Below, piece after piece: positions 7,997-15,062 of a stretch of DNA of 64,000 bases. Both the position numbers and the translations under genes were made by a program. The DNA is taken from NCBI RefSeq assembly GCF_965118635.1, contig NZ_CBCPHV010000011.1:1-64000 (forward strand). The letters are read 5' to 3'. Source of the DNA: Empedobacter brevis_A. GTDB taxonomy: Bacteria; Bacteroidota; Bacteroidia; Flavobacteriales; Weeksellaceae. The stretch's first letter is position 1. Each line of letters begins with the position of its first letter. The notes below the pieces were generated by a model. That model was not told where the DNA came from. It saw nothing but the letters and a program-made list of their open reading frames with translations, and made no database searches.

Positions 7997-9694
7997 TTAA
8001 AGATCTGAAATTGGAACATTTTTGTTAGTTCTAAATTTTTTCGTAAAATCTTCCATTTTAACATTATGATTTTTACATAGGCTTTTATATTCATCAACAA
8101 TATAAATTGGATTGTTTGTATTTATATCTATCCATTGTTCTTTATCTTTTTTGGTAGACAATAAATTAATACGACATTTTAAATATCCAATTGTTTGGTC
8201 ACATTTATATCTTGTTAAGTTATCAAGCAATTCGTATTTATATTGATACCAAATTTCGTCATTTCCCTTTATTGAAATCTTCAATATTTGGTTATCTAAT
8301 TGATTGACTTCTTTAACTATTTTTTTTTCTATACCTTCTAAGAAATTAAGAATTTTAAAAGCTTCTTCAAGTTCTCTCTTGAATACAGGGCTTTTTGAAT
8401 TATCATGAGAAAGTGGATTAAGTAATATTTTCATATATAGAGAAAACTCATATAGTTTATTGTTTTCAATACCGCATTCATTTAGCACTTGTTTTAAATT
8501 TTCGTAGTTTGAGTTAAGTTTTGAGTTTTCTTTAATTTCTCCATCTTCATTTACATGATGTAATTTATTATATGGCAAAAGGTCTTTAATGACTTTCTCA
8601 AAAGATTTTCTTAGATAACTTGCAGACGTTGGATAGTCATGTTTTTCTAAAAAAAATAAGGCTTTACTTTTATAATTATTTTCTTGGTTATCATGAATAA
8701 AAGAAACTGGAAGATTATTTGTGTTTTTATTTGAAAATATTTTAACAAATTTCCATTTATCTTTTTGTTGATAGAATTCAGCAAGTTTAAACCAACTTTC
8801 ATCAAAAGTTGTCAAAATTACTTGATAATCATTAAATAAGTCATCTATAATTTTTAATAGTGGGATCCTATTACTCAAATCCATACCTATAAAAATATCG
8901 TCAAGAATTAAGATGTTTGTCACATCTGATAAGTTTTCATCCTTTTGTTTTAGAAATACGGCTAAAAAGAGACTTATTGTTAAAGCTACAAGTTTGGCTT
9001 CGTTAAAATATTCACCATAGTTTTTAACTGCTTTATTCTGAACATAAACATCTAAGTATATTTCTCCAGTAGTCCAAGTTTTACGAGATAAAAATTTAAT
9101 ACTTAAATCGGAATCAAAGTATTTTAATATTTTATTTGTATCATCTTCTAAAAGTTCAGAGATTTTAAAAATTCCTTGATAGAAGTCTGAAGTAAGCTTA
9201 TTTTTTTTTCTATCCAACCATTCATTTTCAATTATTTTATTTGTTAAGGGATTTTTTAATTTTGAAAAAGGTCCTTCAACTAATAATCTAAACAAATTAT
9301 GTTTTTCTTTGTCAGAGTATAAGTATAAGGGTATTAGATTTTTATATGTTAAAAAACCTTTTAACCGTCTAATTTTAGATAAAGTATCTAAATTATCAAC
9401 ATCAAATCCTATATTATTTAAAGTATAAGTTTCTTTATTTGAAAATGTGATTTTAATATTCTGTGGCGTGTCGTTTAATTTATCTTCAAATTGATTATTA
9501 AATAGACGATCGGCAATACTTTTAGTTCTTCTTTTGTCTGATGCATCAAATAAATCATTTATAGCTTTACATATTGAACTTTTTCCACTTCCATTTTCCC
9601 CATATAAAAATAAATTTTTCCCATTTGAAAAATTTAAAATATTAACATCATAATATGAACGAAAGTTATTTAGCTCCAATTGTTGAATTTTCAT
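7997..9694 (-). CDS. ABC/RecF-like ATPase, putative defence protein
   Basis: This 565-aa protein begins with a RecF/SMC-type head (LELNNFRSYYDV) and Walker A GENGSGKSS (32-40). A signature-like helix (FNEAKLVALTISLFLA, 230-245), Walker B ILILDDIF (261-268) and the D-loop GMDLSNR (270-276) follow. ILTTFDESWF takes the place of the usual H-loop. The C-terminal part (about 340-460) is helical and includes NPLSHD (426-431), reminiscent of HEPN/DUF4145-like folds. No TOPRIM or nuclease motif is visible, so it is not a complete OLD or GajA protein. Related overcoming-lysogenisation-type ATPases act in phage defence; the specific role here is inferred from the array. Confidence 0.72.
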   Translation of the reverse strand: MKIQQLELNNFRSYYDVNILNFSNGKNLFLYGENGSGKSSICKAINDLFDASDKRRTKSIADRLFNNQFEDKLNDTPQNIKITFSNKETYTLNNIGFDVDNLDTLSKIRRLKGFLTYKNLIPLYLYSDKEKHNLFRLLVEGPFSKLKNPLTNKIIENEWLDRKKNKLTSDFYQGIFKISELLEDDTNKILKYFDSDLSIKFLSRKTWTTGEIYLDVYVQNKAVKNYGEYFNEAKLVALTISLFLAVFLKQKDENLSDVTNILILDDIFIGMDLSNRIPLLKIIDDLFNDYQVILTTFDESWFKLAEFYQQKDKWKFVKIFSNKNTNNLPVSFIHDNQENNYKSKALFFLEKHDYPTSASYLRKSFEKVIKDLLPYNKLHHVNEDGEIKENSKLNSNYENLKQVLNECGIENNKLYEFSLYMKILLNPLSHDNSKSPVFKRELEEAFKILNFLEGIEKKIVKEVNQLDNQILKISIKGNDEIWYQYKYELLDNLTRYKCDQTIGYLKCRINLLSTKKDKEQWIDINTNNPIYIVDEYKSLCKNHNVKMEDFTKKFRTNKNVPISDL

Positions 9695-9804
9695 TTATAG
9701 GTAAGTCTAGTTTGTTAAATTACGCACAACATCTTAATTTACGAAGTAAATGATAGAAAAGTTTCGTAAAAAACTCCCTATATCTATATTTCGTATAGTT
9801 GTCT

Positions 9805-9812
9805 CAAACATA
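9805..9812 (-). promoter_or_regulatory. TAnnTTTG promoter for the ATPase gene
   Basis: The minus strand reads TATGTTTG at the position equivalent to copy B, about 110 nt before the ATPase start codon. Confidence 0.5.
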
Positions 9813-9853
9813 CAACAACCATCTCACAATAAATTACGGTTTTCCGTAAAAAC

Positions 9854-9903
9854 AAAAAACCTCCTTAAAACGGTTGCTGAGCTTGCCGAAGTATTAAAGA
9901 GGT
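9854..9903 (-). terminator. Terminator after the Mrr-like gene
   Basis: On the minus strand, ACCTCTTTAA pairs with TTAAGGAGGT and is followed by TTTTTTG. The loop is longer than in copy B because of the small insert. Confidence 0.65.
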
Positions 9904-9974
9904 CATTATTTATACTATTTTGTGTTCATATAGCCAAAATCGAAGTTGAGCAATAGTTACCCTTGTGTGTAGTT

Positions 9975-10688
9975 TTATTCGAATAGATTAGTTTGATTTG
10001 GGTCTATAAATTCTGGAGGATTATAACTGTGATCTTTTATAAAAATTCGCTCCTCGATCATTCCCTGTCCAATATATTCAGATTCTATGGCAAATATATT
10101 TCCACAGCTACATTCAACATCATCCATTTCGGAAAAATTGATTATTTCACCACAACCTTGGCACTTTAAATAAGATTCTCCACAGTAAGAACATTCTCCT
10201 GAATTTATAAATGTAGCTATACCTTCAGTTACTAATGCTAATGGATTTGCCCAGTTAATTAAACCTCTAGGAACTCCATCTTCATCTTTACATAAAGTGC
10301 AACTGTCAAATGAAAAGTAATAATCATCAAATTTTTCAAATTCGACGATATCAAGTTGAATGTCTTTATGATGATTTTTCGCTCTGTTTTCTGCACTTTT
10401 AGAATAGCCAATATTTGTAATCATGATTCCAATATGTGCTCCAACATCTTCTGAAAAACCAATAAATGATTCAACGGTTTTAACATCAATTTTTTTACTG
10501 AATTTTTTACAATCAATAACTATAATTAACTCACGACCAATCGATTCTGAACGAACTAATATGTCAATTTGACGACTTCTTTTAGAATATTTACCGATTA
10601 TTTTTTGATTTTTTAGAATAATTGAATTAGGGAATGAATCATTCAATTTCTCAAATATTCGCTCTTCATATTTTTCCCAATCTTTCAT
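9975..10688 (-). CDS. Mrr-like restriction endonuclease with zinc-ribbon tail
   Basis: This 237-aa protein has a PD-(D/E)XK nuclease of the Mrr type. Asp42 lies in RQIDILV and Asp59-Cys60-Lys61 in IIVIDCKK, where Asp replaces the more common Glu. GAHIGIMITNIGYSKSA (83-99) is a typical Mrr-like strand-helix segment. The C-terminal part has several CxxC pairs (CTLC, CSYC, CQGC, CSC), which suggest zinc-binding ribbons. Mrr-family enzymes usually cut modified DNA. The gene is alone between two spacer repeats and has no methyltransferase, consistent with a modification-dependent nuclease. The Asp-for-Glu change should still support metal binding. Confidence 0.75.
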   Translation of the reverse strand: MKDWEKYEERIFEKLNDSFPNSIILKNQKIIGKYSKRSRQIDILVRSESIGRELIIVIDCKKFSKKIDVKTVESFIGFSEDVGAHIGIMITNIGYSKSAENRAKNHHKDIQLDIVEFEKFDDYYFSFDSCTLCKDEDGVPRGLINWANPLALVTEGIATFINSGECSYCGESYLKCQGCGEIINFSEMDDVECSCGNIFAIESEYIGQGMIEERIFIKDHSYNPPEFIDPNQTNLFE

Positions 10689-10713
10689 ATAAGTAATAAG
10701 GTTCTATCGGGGG

Positions 10714-10871
10714 TAAAATTACACACAACATTATTTTTTACGAAACAAAATATTGTAGAGTTTCATAAAAAATATCTATATCTGCATTTCGTTAAATTAC
10801 TCGCTAATATAATACTCTTAATAATTTTGCGAAAATTCTCTTGAAAAACAAACAAGACGAAAGCTTAGCAA
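10714..10871 (-). repeat. Cassette-spacer repeat, copy D (short)
   Basis: It keeps the inner end (GTTGTGTGTAATTTT on the minus strand), the leader hairpin TTTATGAAAC...GTTTCGTAAA, the GCAGATATAGATA-like block and an outer end ATTACTACCGCTAAT. It lacks the terminator block seen in B and C. Confidence 0.6.
10804..10811 (-). promoter_or_regulatory. Degenerate TAnnTTTG promoter for the Mrr-like gene
   Basis: The minus strand reads TATATTAG, one mismatch from TAnnTTTG, at the same offset (about 116 nt) from the start codon as in the other copies. Confidence 0.35.
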
Positions 10872-11567
10872 TTAGCGGTAGTAATTATGGATAAAATTGT
10901 ATCTATATTCTAACCATTCAAAGTGGTCTTTCTTAAATTTTCGTGAGAATAATTCTTTTTTAGTGATTTCTTCTAAATTTATTTCAATTTCTTTTGTAAA
11001 GTCTTTGAGTATTTCAATGATATCAACCTCTTCAGAATGATCTTTTCCAACAATTAATATATTTCCACCCCATTTACTTAAAGTTGATTGCGCTAACTTG
11101 TAGAAATCAATTTCATTTGAATTTGGAATATTGTAATTTGTTGTATGAGAAGCTAATTTGTTTCTAATTTCAATTAATTTAAGACTTTTAAGCTTCTCTT
11201 TTTTTGCCTTTTGATTTGGAACATTAAAAAGTCTATTTAAATCTAAAATTGCACCAAGTTGTAAATATGAAGCATTTAAAACACCATAAAGTCTTAAGTA
11301 CATTTCGCCTAAATCTTCTTCTTTTTTGTATAAACCATTTTTATATACATTTTCAATAGCATATTGAGAATCTTCAACTAAATCTATACAAGCTCTTAAT
11401 AAATCAGGATCAGTTAATTTTTCGAATTTTAGTTTTTTCGTTAGTTCCTTTCTATATTGTTCTTCTTCATAAATATTTTTTACAGGAGTATATCTTAAAA
11501 TTCCTAATAATATTTGAGTATAAATTTCGATTCTAGAATGTAGTGATAAATATTCTTCATCTGTCAT
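10872..11567 (-). CDS. HEPN-like helical protein
   Basis: This 231-aa, almost entirely helical protein contains IEIRNKLASHTTNY. The Arg135-Asn136...His141 pattern fits the Rx4-6H motif of HEPN RNases. No other motif is visible. HEPN proteins often act as toxins that cut RNA in abortive infection or toxin-antitoxin pairs. No obvious antitoxin (MNT-type) is adjacent. Placement between spacer repeats next to TIR, ATPase and Mrr genes supports a defence role. The HEPN call rests on the short motif and helical content, so it is tentative. Confidence 0.5.
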   Translation of the reverse strand: MTDEEYLSLHSRIEIYTQILLGILRYTPVKNIYEEEQYRKELTKKLKFEKLTDPDLLRACIDLVEDSQYAIENVYKNGLYKKEEDLGEMYLRLYGVLNASYLQLGAILDLNRLFNVPNQKAKKEKLKSLKLIEIRNKLASHTTNYNIPNSNEIDFYKLAQSTLSKWGGNILIVGKDHSEEVDIIEILKDFTKEIEINLEEITKKELFSRKFKKDHFEWLEYRYNFIHNYYR

Positions 11568-11583
11568 ATTAAAGATTGGCTTT

Positions 11584-11690
11584 TAAAATTGGCTATAACA
11601 TTTTTTAGACAAACTACTATAGCATTAGTTTCATAAAAGATTAGCTATATCTTACATTTCGCATAAATAGCAAATATACAAACAAAACTA
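11584..11690 (-). repeat. Cassette-spacer repeat, partial copy E
   Basis: Only the promoter-leader half is present. The minus strand reads TATATTTGC, GAAATGTAAGATATAG, ATGAAACTA and the inner end GTTATAGCCAATTTT just before the HEPN-like gene. It marks the upstream edge of the array. Confidence 0.55.
11671..11678 (-). promoter_or_regulatory. TAnnTTTG promoter for the HEPN-like gene
   Basis: The minus strand reads TATATTTG, a perfect -7 match preceded by TTTTGTTTG, about 104 nt before the start codon. Confidence 0.5.
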
Positions 11691-11769
11691 TATTATATAC
11701 TTTATTGTTTAAAATTTTATTAATAGCATATAAGGTTGTATATTAGATTTTTAAGAAAAATATAATAAT

Positions 11770-11955
11770 ATGAAGTATTTTTATTTTACTATTGTATTAT
11801 CTACTACTTTACTGATGGGATGCAAGAAAGAGAAGGAACAGATCAATGATTTGTGTCTGTATAAACTAGAAAGCACATTGATAAGCAATGATTCTTTACA
11901 AAAAAAAATTATTGAAAATGCAAGAAGAAATAGACTTGTTACAAGAAAAACTTGA
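11770..11955 (+). CDS. Small lipoprotein, probably frameshifted at an A9 run
   Basis: The 61-aa product starts MKYFYFTIVLSTTLLMGC, a lipoprotein signal with lipobox LMGC and acylated Cys18, followed by a Lys/Glu-rich stretch. After SLQKK the frame passes through nine adenines (about 11899-11908) and soon ends. With eight adenines the protein would continue as a coiled coil (MQEEIDLLQEKLEIARL) to a stop at 11984-11986, giving about 71 residues. So the gene is either mutated, mis-sequenced, or made in two forms by slippage. Function unknown; likely anchored in the inner or outer membrane. Confidence 0.5.
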   Translation: MKYFYFTIVLSTTLLMGCKKEKEQINDLCLYKLESTLISNDSLQKKIIENARRNRLVTRKT

Positions 11956-11991
11956 AATAGCAAGATTAATAACAGAAGCTGAATAATTTTA

Positions 11992-12024
11992 GAAAAGGGT
12001 TCTCTCAAAAGAGCCCTTTTTTAT
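11992..12024 (+). terminator. Rho-independent terminator
   Basis: AAAGGGTTCTC pairs with GAGCCCTTT (one mismatch or bulge), followed by a T tract. It lies just after the extended stop of the lipoprotein gene, which supports that longer frame as the ancestral one. Confidence 0.7.
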
Positions 12025-12047
12025 TTATGGAGAAAGTTAGATATAAT

Positions 12048-12091
12048 TAAAAAACTCAGGAGTTAATCAACCTTTAAAATTAACTCCTGAG
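12048..12091 (-). terminator. Terminator of the XRE regulator gene
   Basis: A perfect 13-bp stem (CTCAGGAGTTAAT with ATTAACTCCTGAG) has an 11-nt loop. On the minus strand it is followed by TTTTTT, so it terminates the regulator gene that ends at 12170. Confidence 0.75.
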
Positions 12092-12169
12092 TATTATTAC
12101 TAACATTAACCATGCCTACAGGTTAATGATAACAATTTAGATATTTTATTTTAAGTAAAACATTTTTAA

Positions 12170-12427
12170 TTACTTATTATCTTTTACTTTTTTTGAAAAC
12201 TCTTCATAGGTATCTGATTTTTCATTATCCCAGTTAGTAGGTTCTATTAAATCATAAATACTTACTCTTAGTAATTTTGCAATTTCTATTAGTTCTTCCA
12301 AAGAAGGCTGTCTTTTGTTATTTCGCCATTTAGATATTGTGAATTCAGTCTTACCAATAAATTTAGCAATTACTCTATTTTGAACATTTCTTTCTTTAAA
12401 AATAATATCTAATCGATTAATTTTCAT
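12170..12427 (-). CDS. XRE-family helix-turn-helix regulator
   Basis: This 85-aa Cro/C1-type protein contains VIAKFIGKTEFTISKWRNNK, a helix-turn-helix, then QPSLEELIEIAKLLRVSIYDLIEP, the classic final helices of this family. I chose the ATG at 12427 (MKINRLDII) because the family's first helix begins there; an upstream in-frame ATG at 12475 would add an unlikely hydrophobic stretch. The product probably represses its own gene or neighbouring defence genes. No clear operator pair is seen. Confidence 0.8.
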   Translation of the reverse strand: MKINRLDIIFKERNVQNRVIAKFIGKTEFTISKWRNNKRQPSLEELIEIAKLLRVSIYDLIEPTNWDNEKSDTYEEFSKKVKDNK

Positions 12428-12510
12428 ATAATTTAAAATATTTATTAAAAAAGTTTGGCGTTTAATGACAAACATTGTATATTTGATATATGTTTAAAGC
12501 GACACAATTA

Positions 12511-12646
12511 GTTAAGGCTATTTGACTTAACGTAATGATGTCTCTCTATTCGGGAATAATCCGGTAAATTAAAAGCCCTAGAGAGTACAAAAAGTCGCCC
12601 AATACACTGGAATTTTCATATATTTGCGATAATTCCAGAGGGCGAT
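12511..12646. other. Cluster of nested hairpins, possible structured RNA
   Basis: Three stems follow one another: GTTAAG/CTTAAC (12511-12531), CTCTCTA/TAGAGAG (12542-12585), and GTCGCCC/GGGCGAT enclosing CTGGAATT/AATTCCAG (12594-12646). No known riboswitch or tmRNA/RNase P core is recognisable. It lies upstream of the XRE gene and could be its leader on the minus strand or a separate RNA. Confidence 0.35.
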
Positions 12647-13067
12647 TTATGCGTTTGTACTTCATTCGGCAAGAGTTTGACTCTAAAGGTTTTCTTACCG
12701 GATTTCCTCACGATAATGAAGGAGTGTAAATCGTTTCTCTGACTTTTTATTTCTACTTCTATCAAAATAGAAGACATCGTTCCATAAAACCCAAAACACA
12801 TGAGAACGAAACAATTTCCATTCATCCGTAAAAAACCACCAGACCGAGTCTGTTCGTTTTTCCCTTTCTTTTAAAGAACCAAACTTCCGTTTTTATAACA
12901 TTTAACGGATCGTAAAGCAAAGGTTCCCCTTTCTTTACACGCTCTCTATCAGAGCCTCAATAAGAGACTTTGACAGGTATGTTATATTTTTATTTTTCGC
13001 ACACTAAATGTATAACGATTATTGTCATTTTCCAAATTTAATGGGGTTCTGCTACCTATTATTTAGA

Positions 13068-13322
13068 TGTGAGAATTTAGATGCGAGACGCGAAATTCGA
13101 GGTTCGGGATGAGAGATTTTAAATGACAATGAATTTGAATATTGAAAAAGGACTAAGAAAATGGCATTAAAACTCTCACGTTAAGAAAATGTTGAGTGCA
13201 GCGTTAAAAAGATTTTAGCCCGTAGGGTTTGTAAAATGTTTAGCGAAACGAGAATATTTTTAGTAGAGAGGTTTACAGCCAAGTCTTTTTTCATTAGTTT
13301 TTTTGACGAAAAAAAGTGACAT
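13068..13322. repeat. Dispersed repeat R1, copy 1
   Basis: This ~250-bp intergenic repeat has the core GATTTTAGCCCGTAGGGTTT, preceded by CTCACGTTAAGAAAATG and followed by GAGGTTTACAGCCAAG and a T tract. It is nearly identical to copies at 13.8, 24.4 and 25.4 kb. Confidence 0.75.
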
Positions 13323-13576
13323 TAAAGAAAAGGTATACCTGAGCCACACCGTGGCTCCTCCTTTTAATTTCAAATGTTTTTTGGATGAGCTTCCCCGAAG
13401 GGCATATGAATGCATTATTCATAAAATAATAAAGACTATGAATAAAAAAATGAAAGGAAGAGACTCTTCAGCAAGGACTGTTTTTAGAATCTGTTTTTAA
13501 AAAGTGGATTTGAATATTGAAAAAGAATAAAAACGTAGAACGTTAAGCGTAAAACTTATAACGTAAAAATAAACCC

Positions 13577-13666
13577 CTTTCCCCTAAACAAAGTTGGCGC
13601 GATGTACAGGAAAAGGAGATGGCTTTTAAAACTAATGTAGAATTAAAAACTATGTAAAATCATGAA
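13577..13666 (+). repeat. Orphan copy of the susC leader (R3, copy 1)
   Basis: AAAGTTGGCGCGATGTACAG, then AAAAGGAG, GGCTTTTAAAACTAATGT and an ATG near 13663 are nearly identical to the 90 bp in front of susC. Here the ATG is followed by only two sense codons and then TAA, so no gene follows. Confidence 0.7.
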
Positions 13667-13688
13667 AGAGTAAACAAGCTCACACGTT

Positions 13689-13794
13689 ATCCCCCGACAA
13701 CGCCCACATAAGAAAGTAAATGATCTTCATAAAATGATTAGTGTTAATTTTTTTCATTTATTAATGTAATTTTTAAAACCAGTTATCGGGGGAT
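13689..13794 (+). other. Long-range CCCCC hairpin after the orphan leader
   Basis: ATCCCCCGA (13689-13697) pairs perfectly with TCGGGGGAT (13786-13794), which is followed by TTATTTT. The ~88-nt loop is AT-rich. It may be a terminator-like end of a short untranslated transcript starting at the orphan leader. Confidence 0.4.
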
Positions 13795-13818
13795 TTATTT
13801 TCAGGTAAAACTACGCGC

Positions 13819-14071
13819 AATGCGAGATCCGAGGTGTAAGAAATGCGAGGTGCGGAATTTGAGATTTTAAATGATAACGATTTTGATTAATGAAAAAGGA
13901 TTAGAAAAACGGCATTAAAACTCTCACGTTAAGAAAATGTTTGAATGTAGCGTTAAAAAGATTTTAGCCCGTAGGGTTTGTAAAATGTTTAGCGAAATGA
14001 GAATATTTTTAGTAGAGAGGTTTACAGCCAAGAGTTTTTTGATTACTTTTTTGCTCTTAAAAAAGTGATAG
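13819..14071. repeat. Dispersed repeat R1, copy 2
   Basis: Same order of blocks as copy 1, preceded by GCGAGGTGCGGAATTTGAG-type sequence and ending in CTCTTAAAAAAGTGAT. Confidence 0.75.
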
Positions 14072-14166
14072 AAAGATTTCTCGATACCTCGAAATGACAT
14101 ATTGAATATGATTCTGTATTTCGAGTGCCTCAGTGCTCGTGTTAAAAATGAACTTGAATATTAATA

Positions 14167-14218
14167 AGAATAAAAATAAAAATAAAAATAAAAATAAAAA
14201 TAAAAATAAAAATAAAAA
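14167..14218. repeat. Hexamer microsatellite (TAAAAA)n
   Basis: About eight uninterrupted copies of a TAAAAA unit in intergenic DNA. It is a simple slippage-prone tract. Confidence 0.85.
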
Positions 14219-14378
14219 CGTTAAGCGTATAACTTAATAAATGTAGTTATAAAGATTGGTAATCGTTGATTGAGCGGAGTCGTGTTGATTGAGCGGTGTC
14301 GAAATCCTAAGTATAAGATGCTATACTTCAAGTGCCTCAAAATGATAAGTATTATAAAATAGTTTATATAAAAAAAGT

Positions 14379-14457
14379 ATCCCCTGAAAGCTAAAAAATA
14401 GGAAAAGAAAGTCTTTTCATAAAAAAAGTTTAGGTTGAGTTACGTGAGTAAGGGGAT
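14379..14457. other. Second long-range CCCC hairpin
   Basis: ATCCCCT (14379-14385) pairs with AGGGGAT (14451-14457) around a ~65-nt interior that contains GAAAAGAAAGTCTTTTC-type complementarity. It resembles the element at 13689-13794 in layout. Confidence 0.3.
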
Positions 14458-14604
14458 CTTTTGATAAAAGTAGTATAGAAAATGAACAGGTGTTGCCTAT
14501 AACTAAAAATCCACAAAAACAAGATAGCGAACATTCCTTAACATTTTATACTCACATTGTTGGAGACATTTTTCTCTTTTAAAACAGAAACTACTTGTAG
14601 TTTA

Positions 14605-14640
14605 CCTAGCCCTTTTATTAAACTGGAAGGGTTAGGGTTT
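14605..14640 (+). terminator. Terminator-like hairpin
   Basis: CCTAGCCCTT pairs with AAGGGTTAGG (one G-T pair), followed by GTTTT. No gene ends here, so it may terminate an untranslated RNA. Confidence 0.45.
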
Positions 14641-14734
14641 TAAAATATGGGATGAGAAATGCGGCATGTGAGAAATGAGAGACACGAAATTCGAGGTGCG
14701 TGATTTGAGAATTTAAATGACAAAGAATTTGATT

Positions 14735-14915
14735 ATTGAAAAAAGGAATTAAAAATCCGACGATTTAGAATCGAAATGCAATTCAACTCGAAATTATTGA
14801 AATAAAAAAAGTTGGAGTGTCTGAGTGCAGCGAGTTGCCAACTTTATGGAAATAATTTAGCTAGTTGAATCATTGAGAGTCTACTGTCGGCATCTTTTTT
14901 TGTTTCGTTTTTTGG
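14735..14915. repeat. Dispersed repeat R2, copy 1
   Basis: Blocks include AATCCGACGATTTAGAATCG, a hairpin AAAGTTGG...CCAACTTT, and GAGAGTCTACTGTCGGCATC followed by a T tract. A near-identical copy lies at 24899-25082. Confidence 0.75.
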
Positions 14916-14972
14916 ATGAGCAAAAAATGAAAGTAAAGAATATATTTAAAGTAAAGAAAAAACAAAAAAAAC

Positions 14973-15062
14973 CTTTCCTAAAACAAAGTTGGCGCGATGT
15001 ACAGGAAAAGGAGTGGCTTTTAAAACTAATGTTGAATTAAAAACTTATGTAAAATTATGAAA
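14973..15062 (+). promoter_or_regulatory. susC leader (R3, copy 2)
   Basis: The sequence GTTGGCGCGATGTACAGGAA through GGCTTTTAAAACTAATG directly precedes and includes the susC start codon. Conservation with the orphan copy at 13577 suggests a functional promoter/leader. I see no clear -7 element inside it. Confidence 0.45.

Larger units (their letters stand above)
9718..9974 (-). repeat. Cassette-spacer repeat, copy C (full length)
   Basis: Aligned with copy B, it shares the blocks ATTATTTATACTATTTTGT and CCATCTCACAATAAATTACG plus terminator, promoter and leader hairpin. Minus-strand ends are ACTACACACAA and TTGTGCGTAAT, an imperfect inverted repeat. The terminator loop carries an extra ~20-nt insert (GCTGAGCTTGCCGAAG core) related to short repeats elsewhere in the window. 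Confidence 0.7.
12428..15056. other. Gene-poor 2.6-kb repeat region
   Basis: No convincing coding frame is present. Short open frames at 12616-12825 and 13303-13500 lack any family signal and cross repeats. The region holds hairpins, two copies of repeat family R1, one of R2, two copies of a susC-leader sequence (R3), a hexamer microsatellite and short TTGAGCGxAGTCGAAATC-type repeats. The same families fill the gap at 24.2-26.1 kb, so the susCD block sits between matching repeat blocks. Confidence 0.6.

Noticed and set aside
9750..9956. Plus-strand frame of 68 codons in spacer copy C
   Set aside because: It lies wholly in the repeated spacer and is not kept open in copy B.
6813..11690. CRISPR or transposon explanation for the array repeats
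   Set aside because: Spacers are far too long and are separated by whole genes; no transposase or target-site duplication is visible.
12616..12825. 69-codon minus-strand frame
   Set aside because: No start context or homology pattern; overlaps hairpin structure.
13303..13500. 65-codon frame after repeat R1
   Set aside because: Made of repeat and low-complexity sequence; no counterpart in the other R1 copies.
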